Of a stretch of 64,000 nt of DNA, positions 1 through 9,021 are shown piece after piece; the stretch's first letter is position 1, and every line of letters begins with the position of its first letter. Source of the DNA: Sphingomonas pituitosa NBRC 102491 (lineage in GTDB: Bacteria; Pseudomonadota; Alphaproteobacteria; Sphingomonadales; Sphingomonadaceae); contig NZ_BCYY01000015.1 in NCBI RefSeq assembly GCF_001598435.1, positions 62,001 through 126,000 of the forward strand. The letters run 5' to 3'. The position numbers were made by a program, and so were the translations under genes. Under the pieces are notes generated by a model that saw nothing but the letters and a program-made list of their open reading frames with translations, searched no databases and was not told the origin of the DNA.

Positions 1-266
1 AGCAGCGTCGCACCGGAGCCCCCCAGCTGATCGTGCAGGCGCCTGCGGCCATGACATCGGAATGGCCGCGCCATCCGGCCTTGCGCGCGATCGGGGCCGG
101 CGAAACCCGCGTGCCGCTCAGCGCAACCGGCGGCTGGTACGATCTGGTGCTCCGCGCCCCCGATGCGCCCGGTTACCGCCGACGCCTCGCCGGACGGATC
201 GAAAATGGCAGCGATGGATGGTCGGAGCCGCCGCTGACCAATGTTAAGGTTTCCCAAATCGATTAG
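1..266 (+). CDS. Phosphocholine-specific phospholipase C, C-terminal end (partial)
   Basis: The reading frame is open to the left edge and stops with TAG at 264-266, so only about 87 C-terminal residues are visible. The segment GWYDLVLRAPDAPGYRRRLA followed by GRIENG and SEPPL matches the small C-terminal beta-domain of secreted bacterial phospholipases C of the phosphatidylcholine-hydrolysing type, which normally ends with a G-W-Y-D-L strand and an R-R-L-A-G-R-I/V-E-x-G motif. The catalytic phosphoesterase domain and Tat signal of that family would lie outside the window. The next gene is a LacI regulator on the same strand, with a palindromic operator directly after this stop codon. The family call rests on the tail domain only. 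Confidence 0.7.
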   Translation, partial: QRRTGAPQLIVQAPAAMTSEWPRHPALRAIGAGETRVPLSATGGWYDLVLRAPDAPGYRRRLAGRIENGSDGWSEPPLTNVKVSQID

Positions 267-274
267 ACACGATA

Positions 275-290
275 CTGTCAGCGCTGACAG
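275..290. promoter_or_regulatory. Palindromic operator CTGTCAGCGCTGACAG, probable LacI-family site
   Basis: A perfect 16-bp palindrome lies 30 bp upstream of the TTG start of the LacI-type regulator. It has the centre-symmetric CG-containing core typical of LacI-family operators. Autoregulation of the downstream repressor is the simplest reading (inference). Confidence 0.55.
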
Positions 291-319
291 AACAAAATCA
301 TACCTGGGGGGCCGGACAA

Positions 320-1315
320 TTGAAGTCAGTGGGCTTGGTCGAGCTGGCGAAGATCGCGGGCGTGTCGGTTTCGACCGCCTCCCGCGCCTTGTCCAATCAT
401 CCGCGTGTCGCGCGGGGCACACGCGAACGTATTGTCGCGCTGGCGCAGGAACATGGCTTTCGCTTGAACCAGACCGCCAGTGCGCTGCGCAAGCAGCGTA
501 CCGGGGTGATCGGCGTGGTGGTGCCGCTGGGGCATGAGGTCGATCAGGCGCTGTCCGATCCCTTCTTCATGGGGCTGCTGGGGGGCCTCGCAGACGCCCT
601 TACGAAGCGCGGATATGACCTGTTCCTGTCGCGTGTGGTGCCCCAGGGCCCGCGCTGGCTGGACGACGTCATCGCCTCCGGCCGCGTCGACGGCATCATC
701 CTCATCGGCCAGTCGGACCAGCTCGAGGCGATCGAGCGGGTGGCAACCAGCTACGAGCGCATGGTCGTGTGGGGCGCCGCGCGGCTGGGATCGAACCAGA
801 TCACCGTCGGCACCGACAATGTCACCGGTGGCGAACTGGCGGCGCAGCACCTGCTCCGGCGCGGGTGCCGGCGCCTCGCCTTTCTCGGCAATCCCGAAGC
901 GCCGGAGTTCGCCGATCGATATACCGGCTTCCACACGGCAATCGCCGCGGCGTCGGGCGTGACGGAAACGGTGGTGCCGATCCACCTGACGATGGAAGAC
1001 GCCTATCGCGAGATGGAGGCCTATCTCGCCGCCAATCCGGCACCGGACGGGATCCTTGCCGCCTCCGACGTGATCGCCATGAGCGCGATGCGCGCGCTGG
1101 CGGGACGAGGGCTTCGGGTGCCGGAGGACGTCGCGGTGATCGGCTATGACGACATTCTGCTCGCCGGCTACACCTCCCCGGCGCTCACGACCATTCGCCA
1201 GGATGTTGTCTACGGCGCCAATCTGCTCGTCGACCTGCTGCTGGCACGGATCGCGGGGCAGAATGTCGGATCCGTCGCGATGCTGCCGGAACTGATCGTC
1301 CGCGATTCCGCCTGA
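320..1315 (+). CDS. LacI family transcriptional regulator
   Basis: A 331-residue protein of the usual length for LacI/GalR repressors. Residues 6-24 form the DNA-binding helix-turn-helix (LVELAKIAGVSVSTASRAL), followed by the hinge-helix region and a periplasmic-binding-protein-like effector domain from about residue 62 (TGVIGVVVPL) to the end, with the typical DGIILIG and GIDDI-like VIGYDDI strands. The start is TTG at 320, chosen because the helix-turn-helix begins immediately after it; no upstream in-frame ATG fits. A 16-bp palindrome lies 30 bp upstream and probably serves for autoregulation. The ligand is unknown: no sugar genes adjoin it, and the only same-strand neighbour is the phospholipase end. 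It converges on the HWE kinase gene with a 6-bp gap. Confidence 0.85.
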   Translation: MKSVGLVELAKIAGVSVSTASRALSNHPRVARGTRERIVALAQEHGFRLNQTASALRKQRTGVIGVVVPLGHEVDQALSDPFFMGLLGGLADALTKRGYDLFLSRVVPQGPRWLDDVIASGRVDGIILIGQSDQLEAIERVATSYERMVVWGAARLGSNQITVGTDNVTGGELAAQHLLRRGCRRLAFLGNPEAPEFADRYTGFHTAIAAASGVTETVVPIHLTMEDAYREMEAYLAANPAPDGILAASDVIAMSAMRALAGRGLRVPEDVAVIGYDDILLAGYTSPALTTIRQDVVYGANLLVDLLLARIAGQNVGSVAMLPELIVRDSA

Positions 1316-1321
1316 ACCCGA

Positions 1322-3127
1322 TCAGGCGTCGGCGGAAACCAGTACCTGGTGCAGTGCCGCCGCGATGGTGCGAGCGTCGAACGGCTTCTCGATGACGGTG
1401 ACCGATTCGAGGCCGATCGGCAGATGGTCGCGACCATAACCGCTGACGAACAGGAAGGGGATCGCGCGGTCGACCAGTGCCGCCGCTACATCATCCACCA
1501 GCGCGCCCTGCAGATTGCCGTCGAGCAACACTGCATCGGCAGACGTGGCGGTGATCGCCGCCAGCGCCTCTTCCGCCGTGGATGCGACACCTGCCGCCAC
1601 CATGCCGAGATCGCCGAGGATCGTGGCGAGTTCCAGCGCGACCAGCGGCTCGTCCTCCACGATCAGCACCCGTTTGCCGATCAGGGCTGCACTGCCGCCC
1701 GACGGGAGCACCGGCATCGGCTTGCGGCAACCGCGGGCCTCTCCGCGCAGCCGCACCGCGCTCGCATAGGGAATGGTGAGCTTCCACGCGACACCGTCGT
1801 CGCCATAGCTGGGGACCGCGCTGCCCCCCTCCGCCTTGAGGCTGCGCTCGATCAGCGCCGTGCCGAAGCCGCGCCGCGTCGGCGGTGCCACGACCGGTCC
1901 ACCGCGCTCCTGCCAATCGACCTCCAGCATGCCGTCGCGTACGCCCCAGTGAAGCGCCACGCGGCCTTCCGGCACGGACAGCGCACCATATTTGTGCGCA
2001 TTCGTCGCCAGCTCGTGGAGGACCAGGGCAAGATGCAGCGCCGGCTCGGGCGCCAGATCGACGGAGGGCCCGCCCGTATCGATTCGGGTCGGATCAATGG
2101 TGCCGGTCTGTAGCTGGCCCTCCACCAGTTCCTGCAGGCTGGCGCCCTGCCAGGTGGTGCTGCTGAGCAGCGAATGGGCCCGCGCGAGCGCGTGGATACG
2201 GCCGATAAAGGTAGGCGCGAAGTCCGACGGCCCGGAGGAATGGCGCAGCGTCTGGGTGGCGATCGCCTGCACCGAGGCGAGCGTGTTCTTCACCCGGTGG
2301 TTGAGCTCGCCGATCAGCAGCCGCTGGGTTTCCTCGGCGCGTACCCGATCGGTGACGTCGAGAATCTGGGTGTTGACCGAGAGCAGCGACCCATCCGCCC
2401 CCAGCAGTGCCGAGCCATAGACTTCGCAGTCGAGCGTCACGCCCACGGCCGTCCGCAGGCGCAGCGGCCGCATGTCGCGGAGCTGCTCGCCGATGATCAT
2501 GCCCCGGATCATCGTGTCGAACCGCGCGGCATGTTCGGCATCGAGCCATTCGAGCTCGGACGGGCGCAGGCCGGAAACCTCCGCCGCACGCCAGCCGAAC
2601 ATCCGCTCGGCTCCGGCCGACCAGGCGATGATCCGCTGATCGGCATCGAACTCGACGATGGCGAGCGGCGAATTGTCACGATGCGCCTTCAGCCTTGCGA
2701 GCGCGGCGGCGTGGCGATCGCGCTGATGCGCGATCTCCTGCCGCTGCCGCGCCAGCTCGACGAAAATCTCGACCTTGTTGCGCACGATCTGCGGATCGAC
2801 GGGCTTGAGCAGATAATCGACCGCGCCGGTTTCATAGCCGCGGAAGCGGCGGCGTTCGTCGGTGGCGACGGCGGTCAGGAAGATGATCGGCACCCGGCGA
2901 GTGCGCTCGGTACCGCGCATCAGTTCGGCGAGTTCGAACCCGTCCATGCCCGGCATCTGCACGTCGAGCAGCGCCAGCGCGACGTCGTGCACCAGCAGCA
3001 GCTCCAGCGCCTCCATGCCGGAGGCGGCGGTAAGCAGCTCCAGCCCGTCCTGGGCGAGCAATGCCTCCAGCGCGATGAGGTTTTCGGGCACGTCGTCGAC
3101 GGCGAGGACCTTTACCGGATCACGCAT
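1322..3127 (-). CDS. Hybrid signalling protein: REC - PAS - HWE histidine kinase - REC
   Basis: A 601-residue cytoplasmic protein. Residues 1-125 are a receiver domain (VKVLAVDDVPENLIALEALL, LLDVQMPGMDGFEL, final Lys in LKPVD). A PAS domain covers about 145-265. The kinase core carries the HWE/HisKA_2 H-box (LLIGELNHRVKNTLASVQAI) and a short ATPase domain with ELATNAHKYGAL as N-box. A second receiver (KRVLIVEDEPLVALELATIL, VLLDGNL, IEKPF) ends the protein. HWE kinases are typical of alphaproteobacteria. The ATG at 3127 was chosen because the receiver fold starts directly there and it overlaps the CheR stop by 8 bp. It is the last gene of a three-gene signalling operon. No transmembrane segment is seen, so input probably comes through the N-terminal receiver and PAS domain. 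Confidence 0.88.
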   Translation of the reverse strand: MRDPVKVLAVDDVPENLIALEALLAQDGLELLTAASGMEALELLLVHDVALALLDVQMPGMDGFELAELMRGTERTRRVPIIFLTAVATDERRRFRGYETGAVDYLLKPVDPQIVRNKVEIFVELARQRQEIAHQRDRHAAALARLKAHRDNSPLAIVEFDADQRIIAWSAGAERMFGWRAAEVSGLRPSELEWLDAEHAARFDTMIRGMIIGEQLRDMRPLRLRTAVGVTLDCEVYGSALLGADGSLLSVNTQILDVTDRVRAEETQRLLIGELNHRVKNTLASVQAIATQTLRHSSGPSDFAPTFIGRIHALARAHSLLSSTTWQGASLQELVEGQLQTGTIDPTRIDTGGPSVDLAPEPALHLALVLHELATNAHKYGALSVPEGRVALHWGVRDGMLEVDWQERGGPVVAPPTRRGFGTALIERSLKAEGGSAVPSYGDDGVAWKLTIPYASAVRLRGEARGCRKPMPVLPSGGSAALIGKRVLIVEDEPLVALELATILGDLGMVAAGVASTAEEALAAITATSADAVLLDGNLQGALVDDVAAALVDRAIPFLFVSGYGRDHLPIGLESVTVIEKPFDARTIAAALHQVLVSADA

Positions 3128-3980
3128 CGGCGATCGCCTGCAGCGCCACGGTGTTGCGGCGGTAGATCCGCTCACCAGCGTCGAAATCGGCAAAAGCACC
3201 CGCATGGCGCGAGAAGCGCAGCGTCTCGCGCGCGCCCAGCCCCAGGAAGCCGCCGCGCACCAGCGACTCCCCGAACAGCCCAAGCGCGCGATCCTGCAGG
3301 CCGCGATCGAAATAGATCAGCACGTTCCGGCTGGACACCAGATGCGCCTCGGCGAACACCTGGTCGGTGGCGAGGCTATGTTCCGCGAACACCGCGCGGG
3401 CACGAAGGCTCTTGTCGAACACCGCGCCACCATAGGCCGCCGTGTAGTAATCGGAAAGCGAGCTATGCCCGCCGGAAAGCCGGTGATTCTCGGTAAATTG
3501 CGGAATCCGAGCCAGATCGAATATCCCCGCCTCGGCCTTGGCGAGCGCCGCCGGGCTGATATCCGTGCAATAGAAGATCGTCCGGTCCTCCAGCCCCTCT
3601 TCGCGGAAGAGGATGGCGAGCGAGTAGAATTCCTCGCCATTGGCGCAGCCGGCGATCCACACCTTGAGCGACGGCCAGGTACGCAGATGCGGCACCACCT
3701 TCTCGCGCAACGCCCGGAAATAGGCCGGATCGCGGAACATCTCGCTCACCTGGATGGTGAGGAACCCCATCAGTTCGGCGAACATGGCGGGCTCGCGCAG
3801 CAGCCGATGCTGGAGATGCGAGAACCCCTCGCAGCCAAAGCGGTGGCAGGCGCGCTCCATCCGCCGATGCAACGATCCGCGCGAATAGCCGCGAAAGTCG
3901 TACTGATAGTGCCGCCAGATCGCTTCGAGCAGCAGGTCGAGTTCGATCTCCTCATGCGCCGGGAAAACCTCGTCGATCAC
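3120..3980 (-). CDS. cheR: CheR-type protein-glutamate O-methyltransferase
   Basis: A 286-residue protein with an N-terminal alpha-helical CheR domain (ELDLLLEAIWRHYQYDFRGY) and a C-terminal SAM-dependent methyltransferase domain. The SAM-binding loop is VWIAGCANGEEFYSLAI, corresponding to the family A-G-C-S-x-G-E-E-x-Y-S-L motif; CTDIS and SRNVLIYFD are further family motifs. The GTG start at 3980 overlaps the stop of the upstream hybrid kinase as GTGA, which implies translational coupling and decides the start. No CheB, CheA or chemoreceptor gene is present, so it probably belongs to a kinase-linked signalling unit rather than flagellar chemotaxis. CheR enzymes methylate receptor glutamates using S-adenosylmethionine; the substrate here is unknown. 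Confidence 0.88.
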   Translation of the reverse strand: MIDEVFPAHEEIELDLLLEAIWRHYQYDFRGYSRGSLHRRMERACHRFGCEGFSHLQHRLLREPAMFAELMGFLTIQVSEMFRDPAYFRALREKVVPHLRTWPSLKVWIAGCANGEEFYSLAILFREEGLEDRTIFYCTDISPAALAKAEAGIFDLARIPQFTENHRLSGGHSSLSDYYTAAYGGAVFDKSLRARAVFAEHSLATDQVFAEAHLVSSRNVLIYFDRGLQDRALGLFGESLVRGGFLGLGARETLRFSRHAGAFADFDAGERIYRRNTVALQAIADA

Positions 3981-6900
3981 CGCGGCATCCACACCCGCAC
4001 CAGGCTGAGCAGCTTGTCGATGTCGAGCGGCTTGGCGAGATAGTCGTTCGCACCGGCGTCCAGGCACTCCTGCTGGTCGCGCGCCATCGCCTTTGCGGTG
4101 AGCATCAGGATCGGCAGCGTCTTGCCCCAGGATTGCTTTCGGATCTCGCGCGTGGCGGTGAGGCCGTCCATCTCCGGCATCATCACGTCCATCAGCACGA
4201 GATCGACCGGGTCGGTGAGATGGCGCACGGACTCGTCCAGCGCGTGCAGCGCCTCGCGGCCGTTGCGGGCGATGCGAACCTTGACCCCATGCGGCTCGAA
4301 AATGCTCGTCAGGGCATAAACGTTCCGGATGTCGTCCTCGACCACCAGGATCGAGCGGCCTTCCAGCGCGGCGTCGCGGCCCAGCGCCTTGGCGATCAGT
4401 GCCTGCTGCGGCTCTGGCAGCTCGGACACGACCTGATGGAGGAACAGCGTTACCTCGTCGAGCAGTCGCTCGGGCGACTTGGCGCCCTTGACGATGATCG
4501 ACTTGGAATATTTGCGCAGGCGCAGCTCTTCGTCCGGGCTGAGGTCGCGACCGGTATAGACGATCACCGGCGGGAACCCGACGCTGTCGTCCTCGCTCAG
4601 CCGGTCGAGCAGGTCGAGACCCGACGCATCCGGCAGGTTGAGGTCGAGTACCATGCAGTCGAAGGTTTCCTGGCCGAGCCGTTCGAAGGTCTGTGCGGCG
4701 GAATGGGCCTGCACCGTCTCCACCTCCCGCGAGGCGAGCAGCGCCTTGACGCTTTCCGCCTGCTGCGCGTCGTCCTCCACCACCAGCACGCGCCGCATCC
4801 GCTGCGACATCCGCGCCTCCAGGCCCTCGAGCATGTCGACCAGCTGCTCGCGCTTTACCGGCTTGAACAGATAGCCGACCGCGCCGCTCGACAGCGCCGC
4901 CTGGCTGTCGTCGTCGACCGAGACGACATGCACCGGGATGTGCCGGGTGCGCACGTCGCGCTTGATCCGGTCGAGCACCGACAGACCGGTATGGTCCGGC
5001 AGGTTCATGTCGAGGATCACCGCGTTCGGCACATATTGCCGCGCCAGCAACGCGCCCTCGTCGGCGGTGCCGGCGATCAGGCACTGAAAGCCCAGATCAT
5101 GGGCGATGTCGCACAGGATGCGCGCAAAGACGGGATCGTCCTCGACGATCAGGATCACGCGCGAGTCACCCGACAGCGTCTCGCGATCGTCCTCGCATGG
5201 CTCGGCGCTGCGGCGGCGGCCGGGCTTGGGATTGGAGGGCAGCGGCTTGATCGGCGCCGGGCTGGGGCTCGGCAACGGCGCGGGGGTCTGGACCAGCGCC
5301 GGATCATAGACGTCGGGCAGCACGAGCGAGAAGGCACTCCCCTCGCCCGCCACGCTCTCGACCAGCACCTCGCCGCCGAGCAGCCGCGCCAGCTCGCGCG
5401 AGATCGACAGGCCCAGGCCGGTGCCGCCATATTTGCGGCTGACCGTACCGTCCGCCTGGCGGAACGCTTCGAAGATCACCTGCTGCTGCTCGGCCGGGAT
5501 GCCGACGCCGGTATCCCGCACCGTGAAGGCGATCCGCCCGTCCGGCCGCCGCGAAACGCCCAGCGACACCTCGCCCCTGGCGGTGAACTTGATCGCGTTC
5601 GACAGGAAGTTCTTGAGCACCTGCTCCAGCCGCTGCGGATCGGTCTCGATCTCGCCCGGCGCGCCCGCCGCCTGCTCGATGTGGAAGCCCAGCCCCTTGG
5701 CGGTGGCGGAGGCGCCGAACACCGCCTTCAGCTTGTCGAGCATCGGCGCGATGCGGACGCGGCGCGGCTGCAGCTCCAGCTTGCCTGCCTCGATCTTCGA
5801 GATGTCGAGAATGTCGTTGATCAGCGTGAGCAGGTCGTTGCCCGAGGTCTCGATCGTCTCGGCGTGCCGGACCTGGTCCGCGCTGAGGTTGCCCGCACGG
5901 TTCTCCGCCAGCAGCCGCGCCATGATCAGCAGCGAGTTGAGCGGGGTACGCAGCTCATGGCTCATATTGGCGAGGAATTCCGACTTGTAGCGGCTGGCCT
6001 GCTCCAGATCGGCGGCCTGCTGCTCCAGCGAGCCTTGTGCGCGGGCGAGTTCGTCGCGCTGCAGCTCCAGCGCGCGGGTCTGGGCCTCCAGCTCGGCATT
6101 GCTCTGTTCGAGCGCGGTCTGCTGCGCCTCCAGCCGGGCGGCGGTATCCTGCAGCTCGCGGCTCTGCGCCTCCAGCTCGTCGTTGTTGACGCGCAGTTCC
6201 TCGCTCTGGACCTGCAGTTCCTCGGCCTGCTTCTGCGTCTGCTCGAGCAGTTCCCGCAGCCGGGCGCGATACTTGCCGGAGCGGATCGACACGCCGAGCT
6301 GGCCGCTGATCCGCTCCAGCAGGCTCTGCACCTGCGGGTCGACCGCGCCGGGCAAGCCGAGCTCGAGCACCCCGTTGATCTCGCCATCCGCCTCGGTGAC
6401 GCCGATCAGCAGCGTGCGCGGCTGCGCCTGGCCGAGGCCGGAGCCGTAGTAGAGATAGCCCTCCGGCACCTGATCGAGCACGAACTGCCGCCGATCAGCG
6501 ATCGCCTGGCCGAGCAGTCCCTCACCCGGCTTGACCCACTCCGGCAGCGGCGCATCGCCCGGCACCGCATAGGTGCCCCGGCGCCGGAAACCCGCGCCGC
6601 TCCGGTCGCGCACGAAGATTGCCCCAGCCTGCGCGCCGGTATAGTCGGCGAGGAAGCGCAGCGCCGCCGTCGCCAGCTCGTCGAGCGGCAGTTCGCCGGC
6701 CACGGCCTTGGCGAGGCCGACCTGCCCCGATTGCAGCCATTCCTCGCGCTGGATCGCCAGCCGGTTCCGGATGAAGGCGAAGCCGATCCCCGCCAGGATC
6801 CAGATGATCGCGGTGCCGAGGATGCGGTTGACCAGCACCACCTGCGGGTCGACCCCCGGCGGCGCGAGCGTGAACCCGGCGAAGTTGAGCAGCGTGGCCA

Positions 6901-7090
6901 GCGCGGCGACGACCAGCGGCACCGTCGGCCGCCCTGCCGTATAGGCGATCACCGTCGGCAGCAGATAGCCCGCCCAGGTCGCGGTGCCGAGCGGCAGCAC
7001 TGTGTCCGCGCCGAACGGCAGGACCAGAAGGGCGCCTAGGCCGGCATGGAGGGAGAACGAGGATTTTCGGCTGCGCTGGCTGGGCGACAT
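3977..7090 (-). CDS. Hybrid histidine kinase: membrane N-terminus, GAF, coiled coil, HisKA, HATPase, three receivers
   Basis: A 1037-residue protein. Residues 15-110 hold several hydrophobic segments; a GAF-like domain spans about 125-270; a long coiled coil rich in E, L and Q runs from about 275 to 370. The H-box SEFLANMSHELRTPLNSLLI has its phospho-histidine near residue 378, followed by a HATPase with DTGVGIPAEQQ and GGTGLGLSIS. Three receiver domains follow (VILIVEDDPVF, RRVLVVEDDAQQ, RSILVVEDDIRNV), each keeping an acceptor Asp. It heads the operon with cheR and the HWE kinase. The ATG at 7090 is preferred over the in-frame TTG at 7102; neither has a good Shine-Dalgarno sequence. It is divergent from the thiamine-diphosphate enzyme gene. 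The signal sensed is unknown. Confidence 0.88.
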   Translation of the reverse strand: MSPSQRSRKSSFSLHAGLGALLVLPFGADTVLPLGTATWAGYLLPTVIAYTAGRPTVPLVVAALATLLNFAGFTLAPPGVDPQVVLVNRILGTAIIWILAGIGFAFIRNRLAIQREEWLQSGQVGLAKAVAGELPLDELATAALRFLADYTGAQAGAIFVRDRSGAGFRRRGTYAVPGDAPLPEWVKPGEGLLGQAIADRRQFVLDQVPEGYLYYGSGLGQAQPRTLLIGVTEADGEINGVLELGLPGAVDPQVQSLLERISGQLGVSIRSGKYRARLRELLEQTQKQAEELQVQSEELRVNNDELEAQSRELQDTAARLEAQQTALEQSNAELEAQTRALELQRDELARAQGSLEQQAADLEQASRYKSEFLANMSHELRTPLNSLLIMARLLAENRAGNLSADQVRHAETIETSGNDLLTLINDILDISKIEAGKLELQPRRVRIAPMLDKLKAVFGASATAKGLGFHIEQAAGAPGEIETDPQRLEQVLKNFLSNAIKFTARGEVSLGVSRRPDGRIAFTVRDTGVGIPAEQQQVIFEAFRQADGTVSRKYGGTGLGLSISRELARLLGGEVLVESVAGEGSAFSLVLPDVYDPALVQTPAPLPSPSPAPIKPLPSNPKPGRRRSAEPCEDDRETLSGDSRVILIVEDDPVFARILCDIAHDLGFQCLIAGTADEGALLARQYVPNAVILDMNLPDHTGLSVLDRIKRDVRTRHIPVHVVSVDDDSQAALSSGAVGYLFKPVKREQLVDMLEGLEARMSQRMRRVLVVEDDAQQAESVKALLASREVETVQAHSAAQTFERLGQETFDCMVLDLNLPDASGLDLLDRLSEDDSVGFPPVIVYTGRDLSPDEELRLRKYSKSIIVKGAKSPERLLDEVTLFLHQVVSELPEPQQALIAKALGRDAALEGRSILVVEDDIRNVYALTSIFEPHGVKVRIARNGREALHALDESVRHLTDPVDLVLMDVMMPEMDGLTATREIRKQSWGKTLPILMLTAKAMARDQQECLDAGANDYLAKPLDIDKLLSLVRVWMPR

Positions 7091-7236
7091 AAGGAAACTC
7101 AAAGAGATAGAAGGTTACCGGCGTACCCGTCTTTACCCTGCCGCTGCAACCCCGTGTGCGGGGCACGACCTTCGCTCCTCGCCCTGAACCATCCTCCCTC
7201 CCGGCGGTTTCTCCCAGCAACTTCAGGAGACGGCAG

Positions 7237-9021
7237 ATGGCGAAGCAGACGAGCGACTTTTTCGTGGAGCGGCTCAAGGCCTGGGGCGTGACGCGGATCT
7301 ACGGCTATTCGGGCGACGGCATCAACGGCGTGCTCGGCGCGCTGCAACGCGCCGAAGCTGCGGGCGACGGCATCGACTTCATCCAGGTCCGCCACGAGGA
7401 AATGGCCGCCTTCATGGCCAGCGCGCACGCAAAGTTCACCGGCGAGCTGGGCGTGTGCCTTTCCACCGGCGGGCCAGGCGCGACGCACCTCGTCACCGGC
7501 ATGTACGATGCCAAGCTCGACCACGTCCCCCTGCTGGCCATCGCCGGTCAGGCCGAAAGCACCGTGCGCGGGGCCAGCTACCAGCAGGAGCTCAACCTCG
7601 ACCGGCTGTTCTCGGACGTGTGCGGCTATGTGCAGGAGGTGTCCGCCCCGGCCCAGCTCCGCCACGTCACCGATCGCGCGATCCGTATCGCGATCGCCAA
7701 TCGCGACGTGACCGCGATCGTGCTCCCCAAGGACGTGCAGGACGAGCCGTACCAGGACCCGCCGCTCCAGCACGGCTTTACCCGCTCCGGCCCCGGCTAT
7801 GTCCGCCCGCAGGTGGTGCCGCCGGCAAGCGCGCTGGCGCAGGCCGCGGAGATCCTCGATGCCGGGCAGAAGGTCGCGATCCTGATCGGTGCCGGCGCGC
7901 GTGGCGCAGAGGCACAGGTGATCGAGATTGCCGAGCGCCTGGGCGCCGGTGTCGCCAAGGCGCTGCTCGGCAAGGACGTGCTGGCGGACGACCTGCCTTT
8001 CGTCACCGGTGCGATCGGGCTGCTCGGCACCAAGCCTTCGTCGGACATGATGGCGGGCTGCGACACGCTGCTGATGATCGGCACCGGCTTCCCCTGGGCC
8101 GAGTTCCTCCCCGAGGAAGGCCAGGCGCGCGCCGTGCAGATCGACATCGATCCGGCGATGCTTGGCCTGCGCTATCCGGTGGAGTGCAACCTTCATGGTG
8201 GCGCGGCGGAGACGCTGAAGGCACTGCTCCCCCTGCTCCAGCGCAAGGAGGACCGCAGCTGGCAGGAAGGCATCGCCCACGAAGTCGCCAAATGGTGGAA
8301 GACGATCGAGGCGCGGGCGATGGCGGAGGCGAACCCGGTCAACCCGCAACGCGTGGTGTGGGAAATGTCGCCGCGGCTCCCCGCCAACGCCATCGTCACC
8401 TCGGATTCGGGTTCCTGCGCCAATTGGTATGCGCGCGACTATCGCGTGAAGGCGGGGCAGCGTGCCTCGCTGTCGGGCGGGCTCGCCTCGATGGGCGCGG
8501 CGGTGCCCTATGCGATCGGTGCCAAGTTCGCCCATCCCGATCGGCCGGTGGTGGCGCTGGTCGGCGACGGCGCGATGCAGATGAACAACATGGCTGAGCT
8601 GATCACTGTCGCCAAATACTGGCAGCGCTGGGCCGACCCGCGCTTCATCGTCTGCGTGTTCAACAACCAGGATCTCAACGAGGTCACCTGGGAACAGCGG
8701 GTGATGGAGGGCAATCCCCGCTTCCCGACCACGCAGGACATCCCCGACGTGCCCTATGCCCGCTTCGCCGAACTGATCGGGCTGCAGGGCATCCATGTCG
8801 ACACGCCCGAGGCGCTGGGCGATGCCTGGGACGCCGCCCTGCGCGCCGACCGGCCGGTGGTGCTGGAGGTCAAGACCGACCCGGACGTCGCCCCCTTCCC
8901 GCCGCACCTGACGCTTGCGCAGGCCAAAGGCTTCATGTCGTCCATGCTCAAGGGCGATGCGGGACGCGGCGGCGTGATCAAGGAAACGGTGCGGCAGATC
9001 GCCAAGGAGATCACGGGCTAG
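7237..9021 (+). CDS. Thiamine-diphosphate-dependent enzyme, pyruvate oxidase / acetolactate synthase-like
   Basis: A 594-residue protein with the three-domain order of the acetohydroxyacid synthase superfamily: PYR domain (about 1-170, catalytic Glu in IQVRHEEMAAFMA, then LSTGGPGATHL), central domain (about 190-330) and PP domain (about 380-530) with the thiamine-diphosphate motif GDGAMQMNN ending in FNNQDLNEVTWEQR. Members act on 2-keto acids such as pyruvate in the cytoplasm. No separate regulatory subunit gene adjoins it, so a biosynthetic IlvB role is less likely than a PoxB-like oxidase or decarboxylase. The ATG at 7237 has an AGGAG Shine-Dalgarno 10 bases upstream; the longer frame starting at 7156 lacks homologous-looking sequence. 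It ends one base before the converging TolC gene stop. Confidence 0.85.
   Translation: MAKQTSDFFVERLKAWGVTRIYGYSGDGINGVLGALQRAEAAGDGIDFIQVRHEEMAAFMASAHAKFTGELGVCLSTGGPGATHLVTGMYDAKLDHVPLLAIAGQAESTVRGASYQQELNLDRLFSDVCGYVQEVSAPAQLRHVTDRAIRIAIANRDVTAIVLPKDVQDEPYQDPPLQHGFTRSGPGYVRPQVVPPASALAQAAEILDAGQKVAILIGAGARGAEAQVIEIAERLGAGVAKALLGKDVLADDLPFVTGAIGLLGTKPSSDMMAGCDTLLMIGTGFPWAEFLPEEGQARAVQIDIDPAMLGLRYPVECNLHGGAAETLKALLPLLQRKEDRSWQEGIAHEVAKWWKTIEARAMAEANPVNPQRVVWEMSPRLPANAIVTSDSGSCANWYARDYRVKAGQRASLSGGLASMGAAVPYAIGAKFAHPDRPVVALVGDGAMQMNNMAELITVAKYWQRWADPRFIVCVFNNQDLNEVTWEQRVMEGNPRFPTTQDIPDVPYARFAELIGLQGIHVDTPEALGDAWDAALRADRPVVLEVKTDPDVAPFPPHLTLAQAKGFMSSMLKGDAGRGGVIKETVRQIAKEITG

Noticed and set aside
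4133..7039. A 968-codon plus-strand open frame
   Set aside because: It is antisense to the hybrid kinase and consists of low-complexity Arg, Gln and His-rich sequence, a by-product of GC-rich codon use on the other strand.
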